Numbered from the stretch's first letter, positions 44,160 through 57,784 are shown. The stretch: 64,000 nt of DNA from Neurospora tetrasperma FGSC 2508 (GCF_000213175.1 NW_009799179.1:5114448-5178447), one strand, 5' to 3'. The notes: generated by a model not told the origin, from the sequence alone. A program made the numbers and translations.

Positions 44160-46700
44160 TAGAAATCTATAGCCGAAATAAAGCTAGGGGTTTTTATCTA
44201 ACGGCGCTTAACGCCGTACGGTTTTCCCCTCTAGAAAACTGGAGAAGGACCCTATACTAATAAGGCACTATAGTTATATAGTACAGGGAATAAGACTATT
44301 ATTATTATTATTTAGGTAGGATTTATTCTAAATTAGTATACTATATTTCCTAACGAAGAAGACCGGTAAATAGCGATACTAACTAATAAAGCGGACCTAA
44401 GTACGTTAATTCCCCTTCGGAAGCCGGAATTATTCAAACTACTAATATAGGGTTTAAATAAGCCTAATAATATCCCTAAGGCGAAATCGGTATAAAGGAT
44501 TAATATATATTACAATTCGCCGGAATTTACTAAGAAACTTACTAAATTAGTAGATAAATATAATATTTTCTATAATCGAAAAATAGTCCTAATAACCGAA
44601 AACGAAAAAATATATATTAATTTAATCGAAGGCTACCAGAACTAAAAGCAATAGGTCCGTATCTATCTATTAAAATATAAGGACCGTGCTTTCTTAAATA
44701 AAACGTATAATCGGTTATATATTTAAAGTAGAATAAACTTTATAAATTAGTTAGCGCCCCTAGTATATTCCGTTTTTATTATATAGTATAACGGTACTAA
44801 AGGGGATAAGGGACAAATCGTTTCCAATCTCCAACTATTAAATAAAATCGCTATTCTGAATATATATCCTCTCCCTAATTAATAAGATATTATAAATAAT
44901 ATAATCGGTTATATTATTTTCTCTATTTTCAACGCCTCAAATTTCTTCTATTAGCTACTTATATATTCTAAATATAAAGATTGTATAGTAATTATTAGCC
45001 CCTACGGGCTTAAATAGTCTAATATAGTCTTAATAAGTTTTAAAAACGCTTTAACGTTTACCTAATACTCTATAGATTATTGTTTTTTCGAACATCGGCA
45101 CTTCGTTTGTACGTATATTAATAATATTATTATATTTAGTAAAACGGCTGAAGAATATCTTAATTACCTTCGAATAATATTAAGTATTATTAATAAATAT
45201 TATATTTATATTAGAATTAATAAGTTGTTCGTAAAGTATCCGTTAATAAAACTATTCGGCTATATAGTAGATAGAGAAGGAATTAACCATACTAATAATT
45301 ATATTACTACTTTTAAATAAATTAAATTCTCTAAAACCTTAGAAATATTAGAGACTTATATCGGTATAGTAAAATAGTTTTAGTCCGGTATAGTTTAGTT
45401 TTAGATTAAAAACGCTCTATTTAAACGCTATAAAATCGAACTATTTAAATAAGGATAAGAATTAGAAGAGTTACCTATAGGAATATTTAAAAACGCTTAT
45501 AAAATTTATACTATTAAAATTAAATTTATCCCTATTAAGGAAGAACGAAGATTCTTTGAAATTATATAAGTTAATTTATATAATTAAATTAAACTTTAGT
45601 ACTATAATTGCTTACGGCCGCTCTTCTTTAAAACTGACGTTTATAAGTAGGGATTTGGCATAATAGCTTTCTAGCTTATAAATAAATAGAACCGCGAAAA
45701 TATATTTAAATATAATATTACTATTAAACGAATTCGCTTAATCGCCTTTATTTTTTGAAAGACAATTCTTACCGAAAAATATTACGGCTCTATAGAAATT
45801 AAAATCGCAATTGTAATTCAAACGTTAAAAAAATAGCGGAAAATAGCCTAGTCTAACGAATATTTAACTATTATTTTAATAGATTATTCGCTGGCTAAAA
45901 GAATCCTAAAATATATATTCTTAATTATTATAGACTTAATTAAAGCTAACCTTAAACTGACTAATATAGTAAATTAAGTATTGTAATTTCGGTTAAACGT
46001 TTTCTATATTCTAAGACCATTAAACGTTATACCTAATATACTATTATAGTTCCTAATAGAGTTTAATTACTATACTAATTATAATAATATAAATTAACTA
46101 GAGGATATATAAGCAAATTAAACGGAGTTAATAGTACCAAACTTTTATTCCGTAATACTAATACTAATTTAAGAATTTAATATTAAAATTATAGAAAATT
46201 ATAAAACGGATCTATAGTATTAGAAGATTATTAATATACTATATACTACAATTTAATCAATAGCGAACTCAATACCCCTACTAAATTCAACGCTAAGGCG
46301 TACGGACTATAGAGGCTACCTATTAGCTGGCCCGTTTAAACTCTATAATAATATCCTCTTCTATATTAATTTTAATAATAAAAAAAGGATCTACCTTCCT
46401 TCAAATTATATACCCAAAGTCTTAGCGTTAATATATAATAAAAAGTAATATACTAAGGTCAACCGTATAATAACCGAATTTAATTATATTTATTCTTATT
46501 GTAAAATATAGAAAATTAGATTATACGTATAAAATCTAATTATTATTCGTTACGTTCTATAGGATAATAGTGCCCGGAGAGTTAGTAAATAGTTTTTTGT
46601 CCTTCCCGGGCGGCCGGATAATACTATAATTACTCTCTTAATATTAATTAGTAAGAAGCTTTTCGTCCCTCCTAAATAGTTAGTCGTATAGGTCCTAATT
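44160..46700 (+). mobile_element. Remnant pol of a nested Ty3-like retrotransposon (+)
   Basis: The plus frame at 44930-45200 reads IFNASNFFYxLLIYSKYKDC, SPYGLKxSNIVLISFKNALTF and FFEHRHFVCTYINNIIIFSK (x marks a stop), the palm and YxDD region of a Ty3-type reverse transcriptase. The YIDD box has become YINN through G-to-A changes. Downstream, about 45620-46500, are RNase-H-like and integrase-like traces, with stops where Gln or Trp codons are expected. No LTR pair was found for this element, so its ends are approximate. Confidence 0.65.
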
Positions 46701-49700
46701 CTAATCGAGGGCGAGGAGCCTACTATATTTTTTTAATCGAGCTTACTAAGTTCGGTAGTTTTATTAAGCTTATTAAGGAGTATAGTAATAGTAATTATAT
46801 ACTTTCTATCCGCTTCCTCCGGCCTATTAATTTTGCTAGGCTAGTAATAAGACTCCTTAAGCGTTACAAATCCGGTTTTATTATTCTAAATTCCTCCTAA
46901 TTTTATTAGTTTTATTGGGCTAATAATAGGGCTCTCTAAATATAATTGATTATATTCTACTATTCTAGGTCCTTCCTGATCGGCCCTCGAAGTTCGTATT
47001 TACCGGCCCCCAACCTAGTTGGGCTTATAATAGGACCCCCGACGTCGTTCGAACTTCCTAATTCTAACAATAAAATTAGTAGAAATTATAAATATCTTTT
47101 TAATATAATCCACTATCTTTATCTAAGGTTTTAGGGAATTTATAAGGGAAATAACCTACTATAATTAATTTTAAATAGTAAGTTATAATAGGTTATTTAA
47201 ATATAGGGAGATTAGACTAAATATTAAAGTATTTAGAATAGCCTTATTTAGTAGCCGTTCTCGTAAATTAAAGGTTGAAGGAAATACTTCCGTTTTTATA
47301 ATATAATTTCCTGTCTTCGTTTAACGTTTAAAGGAGGTAAGGTTATTATTATTTATTATATTATTTTAAAGATTATTAGCCTAATAATATTAGGGAAGGA
47401 AGGTATAGAGGCTAATATTTAGTACGATTCTTAAGGGTAATAGCAACCCGGTAGGGAGATATTTAGCGTTATATTTATTAGAGAATATAATTCTTCTATT
47501 AGTTTACGAGATTAATAATTTGTAGTATTTTAATTAAAGTAAGTCTAAAATTATTAGGTAGGTTAGCGAAAAATTATATATTAAAAAAGTAATATTTTCT
47601 ATATAATACTTAATAAGTAGGTTCGCTATTAATCCTTTAGTAATAAAGCCTTTCATAATACCGTCGGTTAGCGTAAATTTCTTTGGTCGGGTTAGTTTGA
47701 ACATAGCGAAGCTATTTCGCTTTATAAAGGTATAATTTAAGAAATTTAAGGTTAAATAGCTATTATTTACAAATATAGTATATAGTATTTTGTACGGTCT
47801 AAGTAAGAAGTAAAAAAAAGGAGTATTAAATTTTAATTAAAATTATTTAACGAATTAATAACGATTATTTTAAATATTTTATTAGTATTCCGAAATTTCT
47901 CCTATATAAATCCTTATTACTTCTATAAGTAATTATCTATAGAATTTAATTATTTCCCTAACTATTAGTACTAAGTATATTATATTTATCTTTTTTACCC
48001 TCGCCTCCCTCGGTACCGGCAGTATAGAAATTAGTATTACTATATCCCTACTAATTAAGGGAGGGTCGGCTAGTATTAGAATAAATATTATACTCTCTAT
48101 AACCGCCGCGGCCGCTACGACCCTAGTAGGTATAATTACTATAAGATCTAGTAAATTATAGGGGTTTACCATTATAATCGATACCGTTCTTACAATTTTG
48201 TATAATATAACCTTCCTAGCTATACTTCTTATAAAGGCCTTCCCTTATATATTAATTAATAATATTTGAGTAAATAGCCTAAAATATATAAATTATATTA
48301 AAGTCTATAGTATCGCCGTTCTAATTAATAGTATAATCTTTAAAGGCGCTTCTATTTATAATAGAGCTGCTATTATTATTATTTCTACTAGATTTACTTA
48401 TTTATAATTAATTAATTTTAGTATAATATTTATTATCCTCTAGGTAGTATACTAAGTCCCTATAGAGAAATAGCTATCCTTCAAAATCGTTATCCCTAGG
48501 GTATTAGTATTAATTAAAAACCGCTATATAGAATTTGGTTGAAATTTTATTATAGAGATAATGAATTTTTATAATTTTGTTAAATTAATAGTAGTCGGCC
48601 GTCTTAATGAATTTAATTTCAAAGTCGGTAAAGTATTTATTACCTTATTTAAATTTATTAAAACGTTATACAGCGTTAAATTTTAGGTTAATATTATTAT
48701 AGTAGGAGTCTAAGAATATAATAAAATCCTTATCCGTTTGCTACTTCTATTGTTTAAATGTGTCGGGTTAAAATAGAATAATTATAAGATCCTTCTTAAA
48801 TATAATAGCTATTTTAGGGCCTAATAGGTAATTAGCGTAAAAGATTTTAGTATATTTATTAGGGAATTAGAAACGGTTTGGTTCCTAAACTATTATAATC
48901 CTATTCTTTTAAATAATATATACTTCATTGTATAGAATAGGGTTTTTCTAATTAGTTATAAACGGGTTAGAGTTAGAGAATAGCGCTTTCCTAGAGATAA
49001 TTGTAGTTTCGAAAGGAACCCCAACGGCACTAACCGAATAAATAGCCCCCGAATTATTTTCTAACGAACTTCTACCTCCCGCGCCCAATCTACCGCCGGT
49101 ATAATTATTCTCGCTATTACTAAAATCCTAATTAATTATAATAGTACCTTACTTCGTTAAAACTTTACTAAACTCTCTCTTTAATTTCTAATTCTTTATT
49201 CTTTCTAAATATAATTAATTTTCAAATTCTTTAAACTAATTTAAGAGACCGTTGTTAAATAAATTGAGTATTTAAATTATTCAAATGATCGGGGCGATTA
49301 TAGATTGGAAAGTACTATTATCTATAAGAAAAATTATATTAATAAAGGACCCTCTAAGAGTTAGGAAGGGTCTAGATTTATCGTTCGTAATAGTATTAAT
49401 AAGGTATTTAACAATTTAAGTACGTAGTACGCCTTCTAATATAATTAAATAAATATTTTTATTTATTAGTAGGTCGGAGCTTTCAGTCTTACTATTTGGG
49501 AGAGCGTTTAGGATATCGACGTCCTCGTTTAATACTTTTAGAAGGATACCTTTATCGGTAATAATAATATTACTATTAAGAGTTATAGATTCTACTAGAC
49601 TTTATATTCTTTATAGAATTTTCCGGCGATTAACAGTGTTATAGAATAGTATTGAAATTCGTACTTCTTCCTTATAGTAAAGTATACTCGTAGCGTAACA
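46701..49700. mobile_element. Degraded repeat DNA, probably part of a further nested element
   Basis: AT-rich, with a locally milder stretch at about 46950-47060. A minus-strand frame at 47933-48172 remains open for 79 codons but matches nothing I recognise. It lies downstream, on the minus strand, of the LTR-like edge at 50028, so it may be its gag region (inference). Confidence 0.35.
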
Positions 49701-50028
49701 ATAAAGTACAATTAATTATTACAGGGTAAGGCGATACTAAATATATAGGGTAAACTATAATTTATATAATTATATAAAGAAAAAGGGAAACTATAGAATC
49801 TATATATAGCGGCTTATTCTATATAGGCGAGAATGAGCCGTATCCTTAGTATACGTAACCGGAGCTTCCGGGAGCGTATAGCCAATTAGAGAGCGCGTAT
49901 TAGCCTAGTAGCTACTACAGCGGTAATAAGGCTAAACGGATTAGCCAATTAGAGAGCGTGTATCAACTGGCAACTATAGCCGTAGTAATACTATAACTAG
50001 ATAATAGTCACAGGCTAGCCCTGTAACA
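49701..50028 (-). repeat. Possible LTR of another nested retrotransposon
   Basis: Reading the minus strand from 50028 gives TGTTACAGGGCTAGCCTGTG, a typical LTR start, placed exactly where the integrase reading frame of the minus-strand Ty3 element breaks off. The segment is less AT-rich than its surroundings and contains two copies of AGCCAATTAGAGAGCG about 70 bp apart. The partner LTR was not found and the lower end is a guess. Confidence 0.4.
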
Positions 50029-53000
50029 TAGCCTTAGTCTTACTATATAGAATATAAGCCTTATAATATATATTAACTATTATAATTATCCCTAATTAGT
50101 AATAATAATATATTAATACTACTATTTTATTCCTACCCAGGTAGCCCCTTTATATTAAAGAGTAAGTATAATAAATAAACTCTAGTTGGACCTCTTTATC
50201 GTCTGGCGGGATTACTAATCTATTTCGGAATATTACTTTATTATTAACTATATAATATTTAGCAAAGGGGATTTTTAACTTTTTCTTTAAATATTTCGGC
50301 TAGCAGCTTCCTACTCGGATAACCTCCCAAATATCGGCTATTATAAGAGAATTAATATAAGTACAATCTATTAGATCGTCTATATAAATACCTAACCCTT
50401 TATTATCCTCTTTTAAACAATCTTCTAAAGTATAAACTACAAGGGGGGCTCCATCTTTAATTATAATATTTATTATAAATCCTTCGCCATCGACGTTTAG
50501 GAGCTCCTCGCCTTCAAAATTCTAATCGAAGTAATTAAAGTCGATAAAAGGCTTCTATCTAACCTTTAATCTATTATCCGTTTCGTTTCTAGGAATATAT
50601 TTTAACTTTCGGTTTAGGGTGTTAGGTCTAATATTAATTAACCCCGGTCAATACTTAATTATAAAATTAAATTTAAATAGAAATTTAAATTACTATATAT
50701 ACCGGAGAGTGAATTTCTTCGTAGTACCGAACGTTTTAAGGTTTTTATAATCTATAATAATTTCGAAGGGTTAGGTAATTCCCTCCAACTCTAACCTCTA
50801 CTCCTCCAATACCTTAATAATTACTAATAATTCCTTATTATAAATATTATAATTATATTCAACTACTAAATACTTAACCAAAAAATAAGTTACTAAGTAA
50901 AGTTCGCTATTATATATTTAAAATAATATACCCCCTAATAACTAATTTGAAGTATCAACCTTAATAACTATCGGCTTCTTCCAATTATAGATTTTCAATA
51001 CTAGGGCGGACGTAAAAACTATTTTTAAAGCTTTAAAAATATTATTATATTCCCTATCCCACCTCCAATCTACAATCTTCTTTATAAATTCGTATAACGG
51101 TTTACCCATTTAGGAGAAACTAGCGATAAACCTCCTATAGAAATTCGCAAATCCTAAGAAACGCTATAATTAGCGTCTACTCTTCGGGGCTTCCTATTTA
51201 ATAACTACCTTTACCTTCTTAGGATTTATTTCAATCCCTCCTAGGATAATAATAAGGCCTAAATATTTAATTCTTTAAATATAAAATTCGTATTTATTAA
51301 TATTAATCTATAAGCCCGTATTAATTAAATATTAGAGGACTTCTCTAACGTACTTTATATAGTCTTCGTAGGTCTCTAAGAAAATAAGTATATTATCGAA
51401 GTAGGCCGTTGTATAAATATTAAAAATATTATATAGTATATTATTAATAAAATTCTAAAAGGAGGCTAGTACTTTAAATAACCCGAACAAGTATATTAGT
51501 AATTTATAGAGGCCAAATTGTATAATAAACGCTATTAGCTATTTATATCCTTCGGCTATTCGAAATCGGTTAAAAACTATAATAATATTTACCTTCGTAA
51601 ATTATTTAACTCTATAAATAGTATCCAAGGTTTCTTTAATTAATAATAATAAGTACCTATTCTTTAAAAAAATATTATTAATACCTCTATAATTAATATA
51701 AATATATACACCTCCCCCTAACTTCTTTACTAATAAGACTAGGGACGCTACATTTAAAGTCAAAGGCCGAATAAATCCTTTTACCAAATTATTATTTAAT
51801 TATTACTTAATAATTTTTAACTCCTAGGGTAATATTAACTTTATTTTTAAGTATGGTAGGGATTCTACCCCCGGTTTCAATTCTATCTTATAATTGTATA
51901 AATGGTATTTAAGGATTACTTCAGCATCCATAGAATTAATAATATAGGATAAATCCTTATATTCGTTTAGGAAGCGAACCTTTACTTATTCTAGAATATA
52001 TTTCGACTTTATAAATTTATTTATAAACTTCTATACATCATTCTCTATAATACTATAAATTTTATTAATCTCAGTTAGTAATATAAATTCTAACCTATTT
52101 TATTTCTCTCCTTCTTCCAATCCCAACCTATAAATATAATTAACAAAATCGTAAACTACTTCGCTGGACTAGAGGGATTATTCGCCAATATTCTCGCTAA
52201 CGGCCTCTTTTTTATATAGATTAATAAATTTGTAAATTCGAATATCCTTAAAATAGTACTTATAAGGCTCGCCTCTACCTTATATAATATCTTTCCAAAC
52301 ATCCTCCGATAGAACCGGTATTAAAATAACCTCTTTCTTCTCTTTTTAAATTTCCTTAAATTCTATTTATATAGTAGAACTAACCTAAACCCCCCTTAGC
52401 CTCGTATTAAGTATAAAAATTTCTATATTAACGAATTTAAAATTTAATAAATTTAGTACCATTATATTAATTATAGGTTCGAAGGGTTAGAATACTATAC
52501 GCTTAATTCTTTCTAGTCGGAGTATTATTTAAACTCTCTGCCCGCTGATAATTTGGACTAGTATCTTTATTTTCTTTAGTATAAACTTCCTTTCTAACCC
52601 AAATAGTTCTTCAAATTCGCTTATATAAACTAGCGGGGATAGTGTTTCTATTATTATAATTTAACTTCCCCTAAGGGCTTTTATAATATTAATTATCCAA
52701 TTGGGTAGGTTTTCGTCCTCCTTAAATTCCTCTTCGGATTCGTCGTCGGAACTATAGTATTTATCCTCAGATTCTTCTATCTCCTAAATTTCTTCTAAGA
52801 ATACTACTACCTCCAAGGGTTGGTTCATATATATTCCCAAATATCTAACGTTCTAAATAATTTTATTAGCTACCTAATTAATATCTAAATTATAGAACTA
52901 CAATTAAGGCTATTCTAAAATAACCGGGTAATTTACTATTAAATTAATTATAAAGAATTAAATAACTTCTTTATAATTATTAATATATATAGTAACCTCA

Positions 53001-55909
53001 ATATATTAATCTATTTATTCTTTAAATATACTGTCTACTAAATATAATAGCTTTAGTTTCTCTAATATATTAAATTCCAAATAAGCCTTCTCTATAAATA
53101 ATCGGTCAATAAAAGCTTTACTAGAATATCCGGAATCGATTAGTAATATATATTCTACTTTACTATTATACTAAGGATATTAAAAGTATATAAAAAAAAG
53201 GGTTATATTCTATTTATAGAATTTTAAACTACTTAATTTAAATAACTCTATCCTTTAATAACCAATAGTATAAATATTAAATCTCGTCCCTATCCCTATT
53301 TTTCCTTTTTATATCCCTAAATACCCTAGGGCGCAACTTAGCTCTAGGGTTTATTATTTCCCTACTAAATAGAAACTATAGGGGCTACTAGGGCTAGGGC
53401 TAGGGCTATTAAAATCGCTGGAGCTGGGTTAATTATATTTATTATCGTTCGGTTAGTAATAAATATACCGGCGCTAAATTTCTAGCGCGTAGTAATGCCC
53501 AATCCTAAACAATTAAATTACTTACTTTAAATATTATAATTAATATTACTTTTATAATCTTTAACTAAATATCTTCCCCTACGGCAATTTATATAATTAC
53601 CCTTATTATAACGTTCTTAAAGGACATCCCTATAAATTTCTATAAACTTTACACGGTCGATATCTATAGAGTTGGGGTCCTTCTATTTATTATATTACTA
53701 TAATTATCGCTATTTCTACCGCTATTACTATTACTACTATTATTTCTATTGTTTATAATAGCCTAAATAGTATTATTATAGAGCGATACTCTAGCGTAGG
53801 TTTTAGTAATACCGTAGAATAGGGCTAATTAACCCTTCCAATTATTACGCTCAAATTGGACCGAATAATATAAAACTGAATTAGCTAAGGATTTAAATAC
53901 TTTCCAATATAGAAGGCGAACCTTAGTAACTATATTATAATTATAATAATCCGCTAGCAAAACGAACCGAATTTAAAAATCCTTGTAATTCGAATACTTA
54001 CCTCTCTATTTTAAATTTAATAACTCCTTCTTAGCTACCGCTATAAAATTACCCTATTTATAATATTCATTTAAATAGGTTAAAAATTCTTCGTCCGTCT
54101 TCTACTTCTAATAAAGCGAATAGTAAAAGTTATCTAAAATAAACTAATAATACTTGCTAATACTAATTTTAACCTTGCCGCTAAAGTAAATTATAGTATA
54201 GAGAAGTTTAGACAATTCGTTAGGGAATTTGTACCAATCTATTAATTAACAATTACAAATAATTAAATTCTACGTACTATAAACGTTATAACGTTTAATT
54301 ATATCCGTCTCTTCGCCGTTAAAATACTTGGAATCCTTATATAATACTTTATAGTAGTAAATACCCGAAGGGTTAGGGAAAGGAGCACCTCCGTTAGGGC
54401 TTTTAAGTCCGCCGGGGAATCCTCTATTACTACCGCCACCGGGGCCTTTAAATCCGTTAAGGAATCCTCCGCTATTAGAAAATCCTCTACTTTTAAGACC
54501 GCCGCTTACCTTACCGGAGCCGAAGCTAGTTCCTTTACCCAATTCTCTAAGGCTTCTATCGCTAGGGCCGCCGCCTATATTGCTAATAACTTCCTTAATT
54601 CTATCTTCGACCGTAGCCTAGAACCTATTCTTCACTACGGCCTTCTTTTAAACTACCTTCTCCCGAACTACTTTCAAATTATTTTCAATAATAAAAACGC
54701 TCTCTTCGGCTAATCGAAGGTCTTTATAAAAGGTATCGATCTCTTCCTATATTTTAATTAGTTCTTCGCTAATAATTTTAATTACAATACGAATAGAATT
54801 ACCTTCTTTAACTACCTTTACTACTATAGTATTAACTATAACTAATAGGTCGAAAATACTTTAGTAATTATTCTCCTTCTCTATAATAACTTTAACCACT
54901 TCCTTTTCCTAAATTACTTTATCCTTCTCGGCTATTGCTAACCTATATTATAGAGAGGTATTATCTTTAAAGATTTAATTATACTAATTTTAAAGAACCT
55001 TCAACTAATCTACAAATTGCTTCTTATTACTTTCGAATTTATTAATACGGGTATTAATTATTTCTATTTTCTAGCCGGTCTTTTTAACGTAAACTTCAAC
55101 GTTACACTCGTAGTCTTTAAACCTTTCTTATTCAGCTATAATATTTTCGTTGAATAGTTTAATCTTTTTATTAAAGTAATATAGGAGTTTTATAACCTCT
55201 TCGTACCCCCTGGCCTATTCTACGAATTTAGGTAAAACCCGAAGGCTAATATTAAAATTATTACTGTAGATTACAAATAACGTATTAAAGCCTTCGAGTA
55301 GTAAAGGAAATATTATAGCGAAGTCAATTCAACTATTACTATTATAATCTAAATTACTAGATATCTTACTTAAGTAAATAATTAAATTAATAGTTTATTA
55401 ATAACTAAAATAAAAAAAGAAATATTCTTTACTATATTATACAATACGATAAATATACCCTCGTTACTTTAAATATTTATTTACTAGTTTGGGGTCGATA
55501 TTGGCTTATCGATATCAATATCTAAAACTTTCAGCTCAATACTAGCAATTATACTAATCGCCGAAGAATAAATTTCGTATAAACTAAATTACTACGTTAA
55601 CCTCTATTAAATTTAATTCGACCGAAATTACTTATTATACTTTAATACGAAGGTAAGTACAATAAAGTATTACAAGGCGCGAACAAACACTAAGGTAAGA
55701 CTTTAATTATTATACGAGGAATAGGAAGAGAATCTTATACGTATACGAGAACTATATAGGGCACGCTTGTATGTAGGTCTAGTATACGGACTATAGCACG
55801 CGTGCACGTGACTACTGTACTGCACTCAGGCAGCTACATAGCTAACTATACTAATATAGTATAGTACCCTCTATCTATATACAGGAACATAGTAGTAATA
55901 CCTATAACA
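50029..55909 (-). mobile_element. Nested Ty3/gypsy retrotransposon in minus orientation, RIP-degraded
   Basis: On the minus strand, from high to low coordinates: a gag-like Gly/Ser-rich segment open at 54270-54542; reverse transcriptase at about 51300-51790 (GFIRPLTLNVASLVLLVKKL, GGGVYIYINYRGINNIFLKN, then AYFDNILIF at the YxDD box); RNase H at about 50700-50960 (VIKVDTSN, EYNYNIYNKELLVIIKVLEE); and the start of integrase at about 50029-50130 (YLGRNKIVVLI...SKTKAMLQG). Integrase stops at the LTR-like edge at 50028. Less degraded sequence at 55700-55909, ending ATAACA, may be its 5' LTR. One 60-codon RT frame (51602-51787) is open; the rest has many stops. Confidence 0.75.
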
Positions 55910-57600
55910 ATACTTAAAAATTATTAAATTGTACGAAAGTAGGATAATTTTAAATTATACTAGTTACTAACTATAAAAAAGTAAATTAAGGTACTCGAAG
56001 ATAGGAGAATTTATATTTTAGTCCCTAAATCTCTAGATATAGAAGTTTTGCTTAGAAAATAGGTATATAATAAGAAGTACGATATTAATATTAAAGATTA
56101 GAAAATTAGAGTTAGATAGGTAGTTTATAGTAATTTCGAATAAGGTAACTAGGCGGTATAGGAGATCTATATAGCGGTAGTATACTCTATTAATATTAGA
56201 CTATTCTTAATAATTATAGTTATAAACAATTATAAGTATTATTAATTTAATTTCAATACTACTTTCTTGAATGCTTTTATCCCTAACAATACCTAATATT
56301 ACATTAAGCAGCCGATAATATTCGAAAAGTCTATACCTAATTATAGTAAAAGAAATATAGTATATTAACTTACTAAAGTACTTTACAGTTTTAAACGTTC
56401 CTTAATTTACTAGTTTAATATTCTTATACTAATACTTAAAGAAGCTAGCTTTAACCCAATTTCTATAGATTTATATTTACTTACTAATAAAATACTAGGA
56501 GTATTATTAGTATTGTACGTTGACGACCTTTTCGTTACTTTACTAATTATAACTATTATTAATCAAATTAAAAATTAATTAGCTAATTACTTTAAATTTA
56601 AAGAGTTAAGGTAAGTACGTATATTTTTAAGTTATAATATTATAAGGGACCGCTAAATTCGTACAATCTTTATATTCTAATAATAATTTACTAAGTTGGT
56701 TATCGTTGAATTCAATAATAGTAAAATTAAGTTCTATAATGTTAAAATACTATAGCCACCGGATTATAAGATTTATAGGGGTAATAATATATTACTAAAT
56801 AAAGTTAAGTTTTACCCTAAGAAGATTAGTTTATTAAATTAAATTTTAATAAGTACCCGGCCAAATATTTCCTTTACTATTAATAAGATATTAAAGGGTA
56901 TTAAGAAGCTAATCGACCGATACCTCGTTATTATAAAGTATTTATAATAATATTTATCCGAGTACCCTGATTTAAGTATTGAATTGGGCGGTATACTCTC
57001 GCTGTTAATAGCCCTATCCTTCTACATATATATAGACACATCCTTTACCGACGATATCTCTTTAAGGAAGAATATAGTTAGCTATATTTTATTCTTTATT
57101 TATAGCCCCGTCCTTTAGAAGTCTAAGCGATAAAATCTCGTTACAACTAGTACAATAGAAATAGAGTTTACTAATTTAGTGCCTATAGCTAAGGCTCTCG
57201 ATTAGGTTAGCGGTATATTTAATAATTTGAATGTAAATTTAGGATTTCGAAAGATCAACAAAATTCTTTATACGGACAATAATAACGCTAGAGACTAGAT
57301 TCTCAACCTAAACTTACTAGCTAGAAATCGTTATATTAATATACAATATAAATAATAGATTTAAAAGATAAATAGGAAAATATTTACAATCGAATACTTG
57401 CCGGGTGACGAAATGCTAGCTAACGGTCTAATAAAGCTATTAAAACTAGATAAGTATACGAGATTCGTTAAATTGATTGGTATAGTTTAGAAGAAGGTTC
57501 TTTAAGCTTGATAAAGAAGGATTAATAATACTATAAAAGATATTACAATGTAAATAGTATAGTATAGAGGTTTAGATACTGCTTTAGCAGTCTTCCAATC
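55910..57600 (+). mobile_element. Reverse transcriptase and RNase H of the outer copia element, RIP-degraded
   Basis: The plus frame shows copia order: a Lys/Arg-Leu-Val-Val-like start near 56090, YAATLAS-like and NTTFLNAFIPN segments near 56180-56280, LTKVLYSFKRSLIY at about 56365, and LGVLLVLYVDDLFVTL at 56490-56540 with the catalytic YVDD intact. RNase H follows at 57040-57200 (SFTDDISLRKNIVSYILFF, then SKR, LVTTSTIEIEFTNL). Stops appear at expected Gln and Trp codons. It runs into the polypurine tract and right LTR, which ties this segment to the outer element. The point where copia sequence resumes (about 55910) is approximate. Confidence 0.82.
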
Positions 57601-57610
57601 TATGGGGGTG
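57601..57610 (+). other. Polypurine tract of the copia element
   Basis: ATGGGGGTG directly precedes the TG start of the right LTR, the normal place for plus-strand priming. Confidence 0.65.
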
Positions 57611-57784
57611 TGTTGGTGGGTCTCTGGTATTTACTGGGCACAGCCTAGTCCCCACTCTGTGCCCTGCTCAGACCGCACTACATCTAGCCTTCCAGACTCC
57701 GCCAGTCTCCCTCTCTCTCCTCTTCTCGATAGCACACACTCAATCAATCGTATCCAACCGCTTGATCTCGTTGGTGATCTCACA
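57611..57784 (+). repeat. Right LTR of the copia element
   Basis: It begins TGTTGGTGGG and ends CTCACA, followed by TCCCT (57785-57789). Against the left LTR it carries the T state at all five differences before position 70 and the C or G state at 11 of 12 differences from position 93 on. Its outer half is thus the less altered one. Confidence 0.93.

Larger units (their letters stand above)
36006..57784 (+). mobile_element. Ty1/copia LTR retrotransposon opened by nested insertions (RIP-mutated island)
   Basis: Two 174 bp direct repeats with TG...CA ends (36006-36179 and 57611-57784) are flanked on both sides by TCCCT, a 5 bp target-site duplication. GGTTATAAGCC directly after the left LTR fits a mutated primer-binding site, and ATGGGGGTG directly before the right LTR fits a polypurine tract. 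Copia-type reverse transcriptase and RNase H next to the right LTR set the plus orientation. A copia element is normally about 5-6 kb, so most of the 21.8 kb is later insertion. The interior is AT-rich, with Gln codons turned into TAA/TAG and CpA/TpG scarce while CpG persists, the pattern of RIP. No intact frame over about 120 codons remains. Confidence 0.9.
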
